Shown in pieces: positions 36,953-47,371 of a stretch of DNA of 64,000 bases (position 1 is the first letter of the stretch; the number at the start of each line of letters is the position of its first letter). A model generated the notes under the pieces. It did not search any database. It was not told where the DNA came from and saw only the letters and a list, made by a program, of their open reading frames with translations. Origin of the DNA: Apiosordaria backusii. Lineage: Eukaryota > Ascomycota > Sordariomycetes > Sordariales > Lasiosphaeriaceae. Location: positions 1,240,001 to 1,304,000 of the forward strand of contig JAUKTV010000003.1 in the NCBI GenBank assembly GCA_030549205.1, given 5' to 3'. Both the position numbers and the translations under genes were made by a program.

Positions 36953-37092
36953 ACTATTGCTTACGTAATATAATATTATATATTAGAATACCAGCTTACT
37001 AGCTAAAACTAGTAAATAGATATTCTAATTTGAAGTTTTATTATTAAAATAAAACTATATTTGTCAAAGACAAATATTACGTAAGCAGTAGT
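36953..37092. mobile_element. 140-bp MITE with 19-bp terminal inverted repeats
   Basis: ACTATTGCTTACGTAATAT at 36,953-36,971 and its inverse ATATTACGTAAGCAGTAGT at 37,074-37,092 match at 18 of 19 positions. ATT flanks both ends (36,950-36,952 and 37,093-37,095), a possible 3-bp target duplication. Inside are further inverted pairs: ATTAGAATA/TATTCTAAT (36,982-36,990; 37,021-37,029) and a tight ATTTGTC-AAA-GACAAAT hairpin at 37,059-37,075. No coding capacity. Superfamily not assignable; a 3-bp duplication would suit PIF/Harbinger. Confidence 0.75.
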
Positions 37093-37492
37093 ATTATATA
37101 GATATACTACTATATAATACTTAGAAATAATATAATTATCAATATTTAATAAAGTTTTATTAAATAATATAATTATTTTATAAATATAATAATTATAAAA
37201 TAAATAGGCCTTACTTTATATTATATTCAACCAATTAAAATTAAAAGAAATTTAAATTTATAATATCCTAATTAAATATAAATATATACTATTAAATTAT
37301 AGAAGTTTCTATAATATTAAAGTTTATAATAAAGGTTAAATTATATAAAAAGTATATAATTATAATAATAGCTTTAACTAATTTAATAGTATAGGAAATT
37401 AATTATAAAAAAAACTAACGTTAAATATAATATTATTAAAGAACTTTTTACTTGATATTTTATAATAATATATAATATATACTATTAAATAA
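37093..37492. other. AT-rich relic with a decayed family A tail
   Basis: 37,310-37,447 resembles the right part of a minus-orientation family A copy (AACTAACGTTAAATATAATATT). The rest is unassigned. 37,479-37,492 is the left target duplication of the next copy. Confidence 0.4.
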
Positions 37493-38431
37493 CTTAAGGT
37501 TCAGTGGTATATATACAAGACGTAATATACAGATGCTTACGATCAATACAATAGTAAACAATATCTTTAAGTTATTTAGTATACTATTAAACTGACTATC
37601 TATTAAGGCGTTTTAGCCTTTACTATTATACCTGTAATCAATATTAGCTTTACTAACCATCCTTCTACCTTATCCTTTTATTTAAAGGCTTTATCCTAAG
37701 TCTCTGTATTATCTTCTTTAATCTACCGGTCTATATTGAAATCGATTAAATCCTATCTGAATTGATAAAATCTAGTATATTAGTTAATAAATAAAGTAGT
37801 AATGGTATATATAGTATATATTTAAGTACAGACAATGCTTATATTTTTCTACTTCTTACTGTCTTTCTTTAGTACGGCTATTATTACGTTAGCCAATTCA
37901 AGGTACTTATAGTAATCTAGCCTTAGGATCTTATACTTATAGGCTTTCGGTATAGTAAATTATATACTGCTATTATATCAGTGCCATTTCTTAGTCATTA
38001 AGTCATATAGAATAGACCTATACTTAGTACTGCAATCGATTAAGTCTCAATATAGTAGGTAATATAGGAAAGTAATGTAGTAGGTGATGTAGGAGAGGAA
38101 GAAAAAGACAGACAGGATCCTTTTTAACCTTATGTAGGCACTGGTATCTGGCCCTAGCGCAGGCTGGCGAGGGAGTTATCGGCGCGGTTATAAGCAATTC
38201 GGTAGTGAAGGAGGTATTTAGAAGGTTTGGCTATAATGTTATTATATAAGCTTATTATTAAACTTGACGGTAGAAGGTTTAGCTATATAACAAGCATGTG
38301 ATAAGTATGTGATAGTTACGTGACCATAACGGTGTTCAAATGGCATACCAAATCAACTGTAAAGAGAACCAACGCCGGATATAGCATTGTAAAAGAAATT
38401 TTTTTTTAGAAGCTCCACTTCTCAGAGAGAC
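37493..38431 (-). mobile_element. Family A element, best-preserved complete copy
   Basis: 939 bp; CTTAAGGTTCAGTGGTATAT start, CTCCACTTCTCAGAGAGAC end. ATACTATTAAATAA occurs exactly at 37,479-37,492 and 38,432-38,445 (14-bp target duplication). It keeps many C/G positions that are T/A elsewhere (GGCACTGGTATCTGGCC near 38,138; CACGTGACCATAACGG-like near 38,310), so it is the best guide to the ancestral sequence. Ends are not inverted repeats and there is no poly(A). Confidence 0.9.
37543..37998 (-). pseudogene. Decayed ~151-codon reading frame of family A
   Basis: In the best copy, an ATG at 37,998 opens a frame to a TGA at 37,543-37,545. It contains about a dozen in-frame stops, all TAA or TAG except one TGA, as expected from RIP of CAA/CAG/TGG. 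Between the stops it reads as protein-like sequence: MTKKWH, then PKAYKYKILRLDYYKYLE, ANVIIAVLKKDSKK, RFYQFR and KDKVEGWLVKLI. Other copies keep the same frame (for example KAYKYKIL and KKDSKKQ in the plus-strand copy at 33,121). I recognise no domain. It could be a remnant of an element-encoded protein or a captured host fragment; non-coding chance is not excluded. Confidence 0.4.
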
Positions 38432-38445
38432 ATACTATTAAATAA

Positions 38446-39188
38446 ATTAAAATTACCGTTGTAGTTATAATTTAATATTATAAAAATTAAATTAAAAGTT
38501 AAAGAGCTAATATAGTTAATTATAAATAAAAGAATTAAAGTTTAAGTTTTTTTATTAAAATAATAATAAATATATTAAAATTAAACTTTAAGCATTTTTA
38601 AAATATCTTTATTCATATATAATTTAATTAAATATAAAAAATCCTAAGTTAATTAAATAATAAGCTTATTCTTAATCTTTTTAAGATTTAATAAATAAGG
38701 CTAAAGGCAATTACTTAAGTTATTAAATACTTTATTAAAATAGAATTAAATTAAAGTTATAATAATATTATAAGTTAATTAAATAAATAAAAGGTTAATA
38801 AAATAAGCTAATTCTTTAAATTTATTAATTAAATTATTAACGTTATTAATAATAAAATTAAGGTTATATATAAAGTTTTTATTAAAGGTTTTAATTATAG
38901 TTAAATATTATTAAGAGTAAATAAACTATTAATTATTATAAAAAAGTTAGTTAATATAAATTAATTAATATAAATAGCGATTAATTAACTATATATAATT
39001 TAATTAGAAAGTTTAAAGGTTGAAGTAAAAAAGTAATTTATTAAAAGAAACTAAATAAAATAGTTATTTTTAATAAATTTAATAAATTTAAAAGTCTTAT
39101 TATTAGAATAATAAATCTATAATTAAATTAATAATAAGTAAATTCATATTATAAATTAATTTAATTAATTAAAAGTATTATCAATAAT
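38446..39188. other. Unassigned AT-rich relic
   Basis: About 740 bp with TTAATTAAATAA-type words and no recognisable domain in any frame. Confidence 0.4.
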
Positions 39189-39368
39189 ATTATTGAGGTT
39201 TATTTCTTTAAGAAGTAGAGCTTTTAAAAAATAAATTCTTTTACAATACTATACCCAGCGTTGGTTCTCTTTACAGTTAATCTAATATACTACTTAAACT
39301 ACCTAAGACTACCGTTATAGTTATATATTTATTATATACTTGTCATATACTTATTATATACTTATTAT

Positions 39369-39380
39369 CCTGTCCGGAGG
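39369..39380 (+). repeat. Helentron 5' terminal inverted repeat
   Basis: CCTGTCCGGAGG; overlaps a small palindrome TGTCC-GGA-GGACA. Inverse copy at 45,348-45,359. Confidence 0.8.
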
Positions 39381-39912
39381 ACAATATTCCTGCCAAACTT
39401 CCAAAAAATCGCATACAAAATTGATAAGAGTCTTATCGCTCAAGAGAGATTGGTCGGGGGCTACCGGAGAGTGGGTCCAATTCGGCACCACCTCCAAAAC
39501 TTATGCAACCGGTACCATTCTGTGCGTAACTGTATGGCAAATCTAGATCTGAAATCCGATTTCTGAAGGTCCACGAAATGGCTGACATGCAGGCGTTTGA
39601 ATACGGTTTGAGATCGTGTTTGGGTGCGCCCGGGCGATTGCGCGCATTGCACGTGATTACGCGCCTTGCCCCACACTGCCTTCCACAAGAATGCCCCACT
39701 TTGCCTTTGACCCCCCGCGTCAAATTTAATTCCTCCCACTTCAAATTTCTCCTACCGCGAATTTCCATTTCCTCCATTCTTCATCCAACAATCGATCGCA
39801 CCGCAGACCTCAATCGCACCCCAACGCCTTCATTCACTATCCGTCATTTCTAACCGACGCTCCTTTCCTCTGTGGTATTGTTTGCCCGTTATGGCCGGCC
39901 TATTCAGTATCC

Positions 39913-41633
39913 ATGGCGGACGAGGCGGGTGCGGCGGAGGTGGTTTCTTCCAAAGTTTGCTATCTTTGCCGCGTAGAGAAGCCCAGCGACCAATTCTGGT
40001 CGGTACGAGGCCCTCGAAGGATCGTCGTCAATTGCTCGGATTGCCGTAATCGCACGAGGCAACAGGCGAGTCTATCAGTTCTATCTTCCTCCGTTGCTTT
40101 ACTAACCTTATTCCTAGGTAACCGCGTCGGCTGCACGCATTTCCAGAGCAGCTGCGATAGCCGGCGGACAAGATCCAGCGGTTGCGCCTCGCCAGAATCT
40201 CACCCATACGATCCTTGCCCAGCGATACCGCGAAGGCGGCCGTGTCAGTACGGATACTCCCGAAATGGCTGCTGCTCGCAGCGAGATCTCGTACATCCAG
40301 CGACGGCATCGCCTCGAGCGTCGCCATGGTGAAGAACCTTCCCAGACCCCGACGATGAGTGGCTTGCTTCGCCAGCAACAAGAGATCCAGGACCCCGCCA
40401 CCGACCTCCCACCCTCTGCTCAGCCGAGAGAGCCTGAGGAAGAGATGGAAGCTGACGATGAAGTGCCTCGCGTGGGATCTCTAGTTCCACAGCGACGGCC
40501 ACCACCCTCACCGTCCACACCTGCTCGTGGCCGTCGCCGAGGACGACCGCGCCTTGACCGAATTCCTCGCGGCCGACCACGCAGACGCTCCTCCCCCCAA
40601 CCAGCTCCCCGCGAATTCGACGAGCCTCCCCCTCAGTTTACAGGGGCCGATTAGGAGTCGCCTCTAACCGCGGAAGACCTCGCCATCAAGGCAGAATTCG
40701 ACAGGGCACTTGCTGCCGAGCAGATGCAATACTGCCCACGGTGCAAAGAGCGGTGGTTCGACATGGAGCTCAAAGGGGATAGGATCTGCAAGCGTTGCCA
40801 CGATAAGGATGATAAGAAGCGTCAGGACGAGCCTTTTTTCTTTTCGGCTGCGAACAAGCTGGATTTTGGCCCTGTACCTAATGATCTGCCCAGGCTTGAG
40901 CCGTTGGAGGAGATGTTTATTGCGCGGGTGCACGTCAGCGTCAATGTATTTACAGTACGTAACGAGGATGGAAGCAAAGGGTTTGGTAACTGACAAAACA
41001 TAGGTTCGTGGGCAGCAGTATAAGTATCGTGGGCATGTTGTACACTTCTTGCGTGACGTTGGCAAGGTATATAGTGAGCTCCCTTTGCTACCCAAAGACC
41101 TCGATGTCGTTATCCTTCGGCCTCGTGGTTCCGAGAACGTGGCCCGGATGGATCGGCAGTTCCGCCGACGATTCCGCGTCCGCCGCGCCGCAGTAGAGGC
41201 CTGGCTTAAGTTTCTTTCCCTCAACCACCCAGGCTACCGAGACTTTACTTTGAATCACGACAATCTTTCCCAGCTCCCCGAAGATGGCAACGTCTTCGAC
41301 CAGCTAAGCATCCATGAAGTTGACGAGACCTCGGGTTTGCCTGCCGATTTTGGCCCTGATGTTGACCCGGTCGAGGAGCCAGAGCTGGAAGATTCTGAGG
41401 TTATCGACGAAGCCGCAGTGCCCAACCTGCTCATCCAGGAGACTGAGCTTAATCAACTCCAGGGCCGTGTCGACAACACCGTCGCTGAGGATACCGAACG
41501 GGTCCCCCTACGACACGCCGACCCGCACTCGGCACACCAGCTACCCATGCCATCTATCCGTCGTACGCCTTTGGATGAATTTAACCAGAAGTACGCACTG
41601 CTTTCTTTGGCCTGCCCCACCTTATTTCCCAGG
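39913..41633 (+). pseudogene. Helentron RepHel, N-terminal region (zinc ribbons, Helitron-like N domain)
   Basis: The ATG at 39,913 follows a pyrimidine-rich leader. Exon 1 encodes a CxxC...CxxC zinc ribbon (CYLC...CSDC). A probable intron at 40,066-40,117 has a GC donor (GCGAGT), branch ACTAAC and TAG acceptor. Exon 2 runs through a proline/arginine-rich linker to an in-frame TAG at 40,652-40,654; beyond it the same frame continues with a second ribbon (CPRC...CKRC). A second intron, 40,955-41,003 (GTACGT...CATAG), joins VNVFT to VRGQQYKYRGH, the start of the Helitron-like N domain. The frame ends after LACPTLFPR near 41,633, where one base appears to be missing. The TAG could be CAG mutated by RIP-type C to T change, or be avoided by an intron I did not find. 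Confidence 0.75.
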
Positions 41634-42617
41634 GCGTTGCGGATTTTGTTGAGCCCAGGCAACGCAATATATCCTACCAGGATTATATTGAGCATGCCAT
41701 AAAGTGGGAGGATGGCCGGTTCGCTAGGCACCACAGCTTTCGCTTTATTGCCTTGAACACGCTAATGCGTCAGCAAGCACGCAGCAACAGCAAGTTCTAT
41801 GTCAGTAAGCACCATCGCACGCCGCTTACCAAGGAGGACCTCCAGCGAGCTCTGGCCGACCCCGAACAGCCAGAAGCTCAAGCGATCTTAAATCGTATCT
41901 CGCGTTTTGCGGGTGTGATTAAGGGCACCCGTCCTTTTTGGTATCGCCGGCGGCGTGAGTGTGAGGCGTTTGCCCACTGCCTTGGCGTCCCAGCTGCCTT
42001 CATCACCCAGAGCCCAGCCGACCTTCATTGGCAGAGCCTATACCGGCACATGCCCGAGTACGAAGAATGGAAGGTTCTGGACGAGCGTGCGCGTATGGCT
42101 AAGTCACGTCAGTTGCTGCGTGAGAACCCGCATATCGCAGCCTGGCACTTCCACTCTCGCAACAAGCTGTTCCGGAAGATTGTGCTCGAGAAGAAGTTCA
42201 ACCTGGAAGATTATTGGTACCGTTACGAGTGGCAAGGCCGCGGCAGCAGCCACGCCCATGGGCTGTATTGGTTCAATGGGAGCCCGGATCCCGACATGTC
42301 GACGAAAGATACACGAGACAACTTTGCGACGGTCTGGGGTTACCATATCACAGCCCTGAACCCACAGCGGGACCAGGGCGCGGACGAGGGCAATCCCCTG
42401 TCCGTAGACCCTCTCGAGACCGAGATTACCTGGGAGTGGCTCAACCGTATTGTAAACCGATGCCAGCGGCACCATTGTTCCACTACATACTGCCTCCGCC
42501 TAACCAAGAGAGATGCGGAGCGGGCCAGACAGTCGGCAGCCCGAGCAGAAGCCGGTGAGGCCGGTGAGCCAGAGCAACCCCCGCCGCAGCCAACATGCCG
42601 GTTCCTCTTTCCCCGCC
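41634..42617 (+). pseudogene. Helentron RepHel, Rep (HUH) region
   Basis: Continues the broken frame in +1: VADFVEP, QDYIEHAIKWEDGRFARH, then the single-strand nuclease core. The HUH metal motif is visible as H-A-H-G-L at 42,251-42,265 in the context GRGSSHAHGLYW. The fragment ends in a FLFPRP block near 42,617, after which a second single-base loss (in CCCCGCCCGAG) changes frame. Role in an intact element: HUH endonuclease that nicks and joins DNA for rolling-circle transposition. Confidence 0.8.
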
Positions 42618-43657
42618 CGAGCGGCCAGCTGCGGGTGTTGTTAGGAGAGCAGGTACGAAATGGTGGCATTTCGAGGCCGAGAGAAACGACACCCACATGA
42701 ACCAGTACAACCCGATGATCTCGCTCTGCTGGCTCGCCAACACTGACTGCTCGCCCTGCACCGGCGTACAGGCTGTGATCAACTACGCTGCAAAGTACTG
42801 CAGCAAGTCGGAGGCCCAGACCAACACGTACGCGCAGATCGCCCGCGGCATAATGCCTTACGTTTCCGACCGCAACCCCATGCTTTCGTTCGTATCCAAG
42901 CTGATGAACAAGCTGGTGGGTGAGAGGGACTACTCCGCGCAGGAGATCTGCCACATCCTGCTGGGCCTTCCTCTCCAGGACGACAGCCGGGTGGTGCAGA
43001 GCGTGGACTGCCGGCCCCGCGAGCGACACGCCCGGCCCATCGACATCACTGCTGACGGCGAAGTCGAGGAATCCTCGAATGTCTACGACAAATACCTCAA
43101 CCGGCCGGCACACATGGAGGAGGTGACGTACTTTGACTTCCTTGAGAACTGGAACTTCAAGGCCCGCGATCCTTCGAGATGGGCTGTGTGGCAACCTCCT
43201 GCGCGGCCCAGGGTTTTGTACTACTACCCCAGATACAAGCCTGTTCGCTCGCACCAGCAGTGGCCTAATTTCTGCCGTATTAAGCTCCTGCTTAACCATC
43301 CTCACCGCCAACCCACGGATCTTTTACGAGCCGACAACCTGCTGTTTGAAACCTACGAGGTCGCCTACAGGCACTGCGCCATTCATCACGACCACCCCGA
43401 CGACCATTATGGCGTCGAGGACGAGGAGGAACCCGAGCCTGACGAGGAGCTGTTTGAGCCTGGCGGTGATGTGGTTGATATCACCCTTGAGGATTGGCAC
43501 GAGATGGCACGTATGGTACCTGACCTCGAGCTTCCCCAGGAGGAGGCAGATTTACTCGGCCGCCGCGACATCGACGTAAACTACGACTGGACCCGCCACA
43601 TCGGCCTTTATTCCCACGAGCTGTTTAACGACGGAACCTATTGGACCGAGCTCCGGG
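42618..43657 (+). pseudogene. Helentron RepHel, two-tyrosine Rep motif and linker
   Basis: Reads GTKWWHFEAERND, WLANTDCSPCTGVQAVIN, then the catalytic two-tyrosine motif Y-A-A-K-Y (tyrosine codons 42,784-42,786 and 42,796-42,798) followed by CSK. A long acidic linker (EDEEEPEPDEEL) leads to a third frame change at a run of five G (43,655-43,659), where a sixth G would restore the frame. Confidence 0.8.
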
Positions 43658-45275
43658 GGATTCTCCCGGCAATTACAACGTCGAGCAGCTCCCGCGCGAG
43701 GCCTGTGACACTCTTAACACCGAGCAGCGGCTGGTGTACGACGCCATTCTAGGACACTACAGGGCAACCAACCGAGGTCAGAACCCAGCCCCGCTCCGGA
43801 TCCAGGTGGACGGGGGCGGAGGGACCGGCAAGTCGTACATGGTGAAGGTGATCTCCTCTCGCCTGCAAGCCAAAGCAGCCAGGCGCGGCCAGCCCTCGCC
43901 AATCATCCGGGCGGCGCCTACCGGTGTAGCCAGCAACCAGATCACGGGCCAGACCCTCCATTCCCTCTTCCGGCTCCCGGTGGACGGCAACTACCGCCCG
44001 CTCTCGGAAACCCCAACGGTCCTCAGCTCCCTGCAGCGACAGTTTAGGCCGATCCACTACCTCATCATCGACGAGAAGAGCATGCTGGGGCGGAAAAATC
44101 TGGCCTGGATCGATCGGCGGCTCCGTGAGATCTTCCCCGAGCGCCGCGAGCAGTATCTCGGTGGGCTCAGCGTCATCCTCATAGGCGATTTCTTCCAGCT
44201 CCCCCCTGTCATGAGCAAGCCGCTATACTCTGCGGCGGGTGACTTGCGGGATATGGAGATTGTCGGCCGTAACGTATACCTTTCGTTCGACAAGTCGGTG
44301 TTCTTATCCACGGTCCAGCGCCAGCAGGGTGAGGACCAGGCTCTGTTCCGGCAGGCCCTGCAGGAACTGAGGCAGGCGAAGGTGTCCATTCCGTCGTGGG
44401 AGCTTCTCACCTCGAGATGTGCGATCAAGCTACCCCCGGCCGAGGTGGAGGCTTTTGATAACGCCCTCCGCATCTTTCCCGTCAAGGCGCAGGTTGAAGA
44501 GTATAACCATCGGCACCTTCTGGGCCTGCGAAGGGCGGTTGTCCAGGTGAACGCGACGCACGAGGGCGCCGGCGCAGACAGGGTCAAGTCCTCCGACGCC
44601 GGCAACCTGGTCAAACGATTGCCTCTTTGTATTGGTTGCCGGGTTATGCTGACGAGGAATCTCTGGGCCAACGTTGGCCTCGTGAACGGTGCGCAGGGCA
44701 CCGTATACGACATCTCGTGGGCGGAGGGAGCCAACGTAGAAAACGACCCACCGCAGGTTATCATGGTAGCGTTTGACAACTACACCGGGCCGCCGTTCCT
44801 GTTGCCTAGCGGGGAAGAGCTTCGTGATGGGGCTAGGCCGGTGGTTCCAATCCTCAGGGTCCAACACGTGTTTGTTCTTGGGGCTGGCACCGGCCTCCGC
44901 AAGCAGTTCCCACTGCTTGTGTGCTACGCCATCACGGTGCACAAGTCACAGGGCATCACTCTCGACAAGGTGGTTTGTGACATCTCCGAGCCAGAGTTCG
45001 CGTCCGGCCTGTCCTACGTAGCTGTTTCCAGGGTCAAAACACTGGATGGCCTGATGTTTGAGTCGCCGTTTGATCGGAGTAGGATATATTGCGAAGATCC
45101 GATACGGAGCATGCAACTGAAGATAGCTGATTACGAGACAAGGAGGCTGCAGCGGTTGGGTCCACAGGAAGAGGAGGTTGGGTCGAGTAACATAGGCGGG
45201 TATATGAGCTCCGATAGCTCTGACATGGAAGAGGAGGATGACTCGAGCGATACAAGCGATGGCTTTACTGTGTAG
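43658..45275 (+). pseudogene. Helentron RepHel, PIF1-like helicase region
   Basis: An uninterrupted ~540-codon frame with the whole PIF1-family helicase. It shows LNTEQRLVYDAI, Walker A GGGGTGKS (43,812-43,835), Walker B LIIDEKSML (44,061-44,087), GDFFQLPPV, RVMLTRN, VHKSQGITLDKV and the C-terminal YVAVSRVKTLDGL. An acidic serine-rich tail precedes the TAG at 45,273-45,275. It is the best preserved part of the gene and could be translated alone only from an internal start, which is unlikely to be meaningful. No extra endonuclease domain follows. Confidence 0.85.
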
Positions 45276-45347
45276 AGAGAAGATTTAGTTGTGTAGGTTT
45301 AGCTGTAGTTGTAATAAACAGTCTTCAGCAGAACACGGGATTGTTGG

Positions 45348-45359
45348 CCTCCGGACAGG
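45348..45359 (-). repeat. Helentron 3' subterminal inverted repeat
   Basis: CCTCCGGACAGG, exact inverse of the 5' end, lying downstream of the helicase stop codon and about 170 bp before the 3' end. Confidence 0.8.
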
Positions 45360-45440
45360 TTATTGTCGCTTCGTTTACTCCCCACTTGACCCCAATTGAG
45401 TTTGCTCTCCACATACGCACATGAAATTCGTGCCCGTGTC

Positions 45441-45531
45441 AAAATTGCCAGGAGCGAGAGTGAGGAAGGAAGCGTCCCGTAGCGCAGCGAAGGGCCACGC
45501 GACTGACGAACGAAGCGACGCTAGCAATTTT
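45441..45531 (+). other. Helentron 3'-terminal stem-loop
   Basis: AAAATTGC at 45,441 pairs with GCAATTTT ending at 45,531 (8 perfect pairs, with a few more possible through CAG/CTAG). The ~75-nt loop contains GCGCAGCGAAGG-type GC-rich sequence. Expected as the transposition terminator of the element. Confidence 0.65.
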
Positions 45532-46398
45532 ATACTTATTACATACTTATTATATACTTATTATATAATTAAACTGTTTACTGTTAAATTTAATAATAAA
45601 TTTATATAATAATATTATAGCAAAACTTTCTAAACGCCTCCTTTATTATTAAATTATTTTATAATTATACTAATAATTCCTTTATTAACTTACATTAAAA
45701 TTAAATACTAACGCTTATATAAAGTTAAAAAGGATTCTATTTACTTTTTTTACTTTCTTATATTACTTACTATATTCTTTTTCTATATTACCTAATATAT
45801 TACTTTCCTATATTATTTACTATATTTCTCTTTTATATTACTTACTATATTAAAATTTAATCGATTATAATATTAATTATAGGTCTATTTTATATAACTT
45901 AATAGTTAAAAAATAGTATTAATATAATAATAATATATAATCTATTATACCGAAAGTTTATAAATATAAGATTTTAATATTAAATAGCAATAAGTTTAAA
46001 CTTACCAATATAATAAAAAAAGATAATAAAAAGTAAAATAAATTTCTTTCTTTTACTTAAAAGGTAGCTATATATACCTTTAATACTTTATCTTTCGAAT
46101 AATATATTATACTTTATTAATTTAGATAAGATTTAATAAACTTTAAATTCAAGTAATAAATTAATAATAATAATAATTAAAAGAAAGCTTTTAAATAGAA
46201 GGATAAAATAGAAGGATAGTTAGTAAAGTTAATATCAATTGTAGGTATAATAGTAAAGGCTAAAATGCCTTAATAGGTAATTAGTTCAATAGTATATTAA
46301 ATAACTTAAAAAATACTGTTTACTATTATATCGATCGTAATTATTTATATATTACATTTTATATATATACCACTGAACCTTAAGATTATCGAGGTTTA

Positions 46399-47371
46399 TT
46401 TAAAATCTTAAATAGGGCTTATAAAATATAATACTATATATTAAGTTTATAAATATATATAATATAAATAAATTATATAAATTAAATATATAATAAACTA
46501 TTATAAGTTATTTATATATAAGTAAAAGTTTATTTTTAAATAACTTTTTAATAATTAAATCAGATAATAGAATTAAGGTTTTTAAAGTAAATTTACTTTT
46601 CTTATAAGTAAAGTATTTAAGTTTAATATAAAAATATTATTTAATAAATCTATTAAACTCCTTAATAAAGTCATAGTTTTTATTTTACAATAATGATATA
46701 TTTTTATATATTATTTTATATTTCTTTAATTACTAATACTTATTTTAAATTACTATAATTTATTAAATTTCATAGTTTATTTTTTAATATTTTAGTTATA
46801 AAGATTAATAAAAATTACTATATATTAAAGTTTATTAAAAGAATATATAAATAATAAAAGTGGTCACTTTTTATAGAATATTTTTATAAACTATTTAAAA
46901 TTCATTTATTAATATTACCTTCTATATTAAAGTTAAAGCTATAATTTAAAGGCTATTAAAAGTATAAAAATCTTTCCTTTGCAATTAAATATATTATAAA
47001 GAAAATTATAAATATTTATTTTCTTTTATTTAAATTAAAAGTTTTACTATTAAGATCTTTATTATTGATAGTAATACAAAGTTTTTTAAAAAAGTAATAC
47101 CTTTATTTATTAAAACTTAAATATTAAAATTAAAATTAAAAAACCTTTAAGTATTATTAAAGTTTAATATATTATTAAAAGAGCTATTATAAACTTTTTC
47201 GATCGATTAAAGCGTTAAATTACTGATAAAATTATTAAATTATATAATATTATTAATATAAATAAAAATAGTATTTAAGAAAGTAAAATTAAGGTAAATT
47301 AAGTATTTAAAATTTCTTTAATATGTTAATTTTATAAGTAAGCTTTTAATAATTTTATTTACATAACTATA
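46399..47371. other. Unassigned AT-rich relic left of the MITE
   Basis: RIPed transposon-like sequence with scattered open stretches but no domain I can name. The same relic resumes to the right of the MITE. Confidence 0.4.

Larger units (their letters stand above)
39369..45531 (+). mobile_element. Helitron of Helentron/Helitron2 type, ~6.16 kb
   Basis: A GC-rich, un-RIPed block sharply bounded inside a family A copy. The 5' end carries CCTGTCCGGAGG (39,369-39,380). Its exact inverse CCTCCGGACAGG occurs not at the 3' end but ~170 bp inside it (45,348-45,359). The 3' end forms a stem: AAAATTGC (45,441-45,448) pairs with GCAATTTT (45,524-45,531). A terminal 5' repeat paired with a subterminal 3' repeat plus a 3' hairpin is the known architecture of Helentrons. 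No target duplication is expected or seen. It carries one Rep-helicase gene. The first and last base are uncertain by a few nucleotides because of the T/A-rich target. Confidence 0.85.
39203..46384 (+). mobile_element. Family A element split by the Helentron
   Basis: Left part 39,203-39,368 (TTTCTTTAAGAAGTAGAGC start), right part 45,532-46,384 (ends ACCACTGAACCTTAAG). The outer 14-bp target duplication survives as ATTATTGAGGTTTA (39,189-39,202) and ATTATCGAGGTTTA (46,385-46,398), differing by one C/T. The split lies within the family's ATACTTATTAT tandem. Confidence 0.85.

Noticed and set aside
42340..43311. 323-codon minus-strand frame opposite the Helentron gene
   Set aside because: Mirror of a GC-rich coding strand; the plus strand has clear HUH and two-tyrosine Rep motifs.
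39369..45531. Classic Helitron with TC...CTRR ends
   Set aside because: CTAG occurs at 45,521-45,524, but the 8-bp stem closes only at 45,531, and the subterminal inverted repeat fits the Helentron layout better.
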